The position numbers and the translations under genes are program-made. Shown in pieces: positions 13,715-14,851 of a DNA stretch of 14,851 bases. The stretch is taken from positions 1-14,851 of the forward strand of contig PCXJ01000057.1 of assembly GCA_002787615.1 (NCBI GenBank). Reading direction: 5' to 3'. The notes below the pieces were generated by a model. The model did not search any database. It worked only from the letters and a program-made list of their open reading frames with translations, and was not told the origin of the DNA. The stretch is from Alphaproteobacteria bacterium CG11_big_fil_rev_8_21_14_0_20_44_7. Lineage in GTDB: Bacteria > Pseudomonadota > Alphaproteobacteria > Rickettsiales > 21-14-0-20-44-7. The number at the start of each line of letters is the position of its first letter. Within the stretch, counting starts at the first letter, position 1.

Positions 13715-13743
13715 TTTATTGCCGTGCTGAACCAACTTGTCAA
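13715..13743 (-). promoter_or_regulatory. candidate promoter for a leaderless thrS mRNA
   Basis: On the minus strand a perfect TTGACA (13743-13738), a 17-base spacer and AATAAA (13720-13715, four of six matches) end seven bases before ATG 13707. Transcription would begin at or next to that ATG. It would exclude the longer starts at 13713 and 13755. Confidence 0.5.
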
Positions 13744-13792
13744 ACATGAATTCACAAAACTCCATAAAATGTGACGTAATTAGCTGATTAAA

Positions 13793-13821
13793 TTGAAAAA
13801 AACTGCAAAATATGCTATAAT
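13793..13821 (+). promoter_or_regulatory. strong sigma70-type promoter of the pseudopilin genes
   Basis: TTGAAA (13793-13798), exactly 17 bases, then TATAAT (13816-13821), with the extended -10 dinucleotide TG at 13813-13814 (TGCTATAAT). The start point is expected near 13828, leaving a leader of about 41 bases to ATG 13869. It is the best promoter match in the window and diverges from thrS. Confidence 0.75.
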
Positions 13822-13868
13822 TCATGCTTAATAATTGAATGTTTCAGAGAAACGCAATCATATAACTT

Positions 13869-14678
13869 ATGGCAATAATCAAACCCTCTCAAAAAACCGG
13901 ATTTTCCTTGTTAGAGCTGGCAATAGCCCTCGTGGTTTTGGGTGGGATTATATTTTCGTATTTGCTATTTTTTGATGCCAAAAACTCACAAACAAGAATG
14001 ATTGCAACTCAGACAAAGCTGGAGAAGATTGAAAAAGCCCTGCGCCTATATTACCGCACAAATGGTGATTTGCCCTGCCCCGCCGATGGCTCAGTGGCAG
14101 AAAGCGATGCTGCGTTTGGCACGGCTGATTGCGCTGGCTCAGGCACAGGGTTTGTGAATATCACGGCTGATTATGATAGTGATGCATCAAATGAAACCAT
14201 AAGAATCGGCGCGTTGCCGACCAGAGATTTATTATTGCCCGATGATTATGCCATTGATGGCTGGAATTCCAGATTTACATATGCGATTGATAGCGATTTC
14301 ACCAATGGAAGTTGGGGCGGTGGCGGTGGCACTCAATATGGCAGCATCAAAATTGTGGATAATAGCGGGAATACAATTTCCGACCCGACAACAGCAGGGT
14401 TAGGCGGCGCAGTTTTTGTGGTTATAAGCTATGGCGAAAATAAAGTTGGGGCATGGCTACGGCAAGGCGGTACAACCCGTATCAAGAAAACCGGCTCAAC
14501 CTCCGTGCATGAAGATTCCAACGCAGAAGTGCAAACTAACGGCACGCATGACACATGGGATAATATTTTTAATGATGATTTCATAAATGACGGCGAGGTT
14601 GCTGCCAGCTATTTTGATGATATCATCTTATGGAACTCTAGGGAGATGATAGATTATGACCCAGCTTTATATGATTGA
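13869..14678 (+). CDS. prepilin-like protein (type IV pilus/type II secretion pseudopilin)
   Basis: A 269-residue protein with a class III prepilin signal: an 11-residue basic leader ending Gly11, then FSLLELAIALVVLGG. The predicted peptidase cut lies between Gly11 and Phe12, and Glu16 is the conserved +5 residue. The hydrophobic N-helix spans about 12-34. The globular part carries two Cys (Cys70 in DLPCPADG and Cys88), a possible disulfide, and a Gly-rich loop GSWGGGGGTQYGS. DLPCPADG near the start of the head is a motif I recall from alphaproteobacterial pseudopilins. The head is larger than in a major pilin, which suggests a minor pilin or pseudopilin. The ribosome site is weak. The next prepilin-like gene overlaps its end by 23 bases. 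Confidence 0.9.
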   Translation: MAIIKPSQKTGFSLLELAIALVVLGGIIFSYLLFFDAKNSQTRMIATQTKLEKIEKALRLYYRTNGDLPCPADGSVAESDAAFGTADCAGSGTGFVNITADYDSDASNETIRIGALPTRDLLLPDDYAIDGWNSRFTYAIDSDFTNGSWGGGGGTQYGSIKIVDNSGNTISDPTTAGLGGAVFVVISYGENKVGAWLRQGGTTRIKKTGSTSVHEDSNAEVQTNGTHDTWDNIFNDDFINDGEVAASYFDDIILWNSREMIDYDPALYD

Positions 14679-14851
14679 TAAAAAAATGAAATCACAGCGC
14701 GGATTTGTACTAATTGCTGTTACGCTCTTGCTGATTGTGGCGGGCAGCATATTGATTAATATGATTCCGATTGAATCTGAGAAGATTTATAAGAACAAAG
14801 AAATTACTGAGGAGCGCATTAAAATTGTTAAGCGAGCCTTGCAAGTTTATT
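14656..14851 (+). CDS. second prepilin-like protein lacking Glu+5 (3' end outside window)
   Basis: The frame is open from ATG 14656 to the window end (65 residues visible). AGGGAG at 14640-14645 supports ATG 14656, which overlaps the previous stop by 23 bases; ATG 14671 and ATG 14686 are in frame. The text KSQRGFVLIAVTLLLIVAG is a prepilin-type processing site: Gly followed by Phe and a hydrophobic helix. The residue at +5 is Ala, not Glu, as in GspK-type and other atypical pseudopilins that sit at the filament tip. From ATG 14686 the leader would be a typical six residues. The remainder after the helix is charged and helical (EITEERIKIVKRALQVY), like other pilin stalks. The assignment as a T2SS/T4P tip pseudopilin is an inference. 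Confidence 0.8.
   Translation, partial: MTQLYMIDKKMKSQRGFVLIAVTLLLIVAGSILINMIPIESEKIYKNKEITEERIKIVKRALQVY

Noticed and set aside
1..14851. CRISPR array, tRNA, rRNA, integrase or transposase
   Set aside because: No regularly spaced repeats, tRNA cloverleaf, rRNA segment or recombinase motif was seen on either strand.

Overview
The window looks like a chromosomal segment of a low-GC (by eye a little over 40 %) alphaproteobacterium. Evidence for this is the adjacency of ahcY with a DivL-like kinase that has tyrosine in its H-box, a zinc-ribbon/DUF3426-like membrane protein, a ThrRS that resembles Rickettsia/rhizobial enzymes, and an adrenodoxin-type ferredoxin. The genus cannot be fixed from sequence alone. 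No rRNA, tRNA, CRISPR array, transposase, integrase or phage gene was seen.

Layout. (1) 1-1044, minus strand: an unknown 177-residue protein overlaps the start of purB by four bases (ATGA); purB runs off the left edge. (2) 1113-5516, plus strand: a small unknown protein, ahcY, a three-PAS sensor kinase with Tyr403 instead of the phospho-accepting His, rnhA (GTG start) and a [2Fe-2S] ferredoxin. (3) 5682-7869, plus strand: a soluble chemoreceptor with two PAS domains duplicated at an exact 121-residue offset, then an unknown 208-residue protein with its own promoter. (4) 13707-7870, minus strand: thrS, a REP-like palindromic element, an unknown 106-residue protein, a structured leader, infC, an orphan ABC ATPase, a zinc-ribbon membrane protein and metF. 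metF and the 208-residue gene converge with stop codons that abut. (5) 13793-14851, plus strand: a strong sigma70-type promoter followed by two overlapping prepilin-like genes, the second truncated by the window edge and lacking Glu at +5.

How the genes work together. purB, infC, thrS and rnhA are housekeeping. ahcY and metF serve the methyl cycle: AhcY removes S-adenosylhomocysteine and MetF supplies methyl-THF for methionine regeneration. The kinase and the chemoreceptor are cytoplasmic PAS sensors with no partner genes in view. The right edge is the start of a type IV pilus/type II secretion-like pseudopilin cluster.

Main points of interest. infC has no ATG, GTG or TTG that would give a complete protein and almost certainly starts at AUC behind AGGAGG. 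Six genes with no usable Shine-Dalgarno sequence have a -10-like hexamer 6 to 8 bases before the start codon, which suggests leaderless mRNAs. ThrRS has lost the second His of its HxxxH editing motif. The kinase is a probable DivL-type pseudo-histidine kinase. I found no convincing multi-gene system that is wholly undescribed; the unknown genes are flagged individually.
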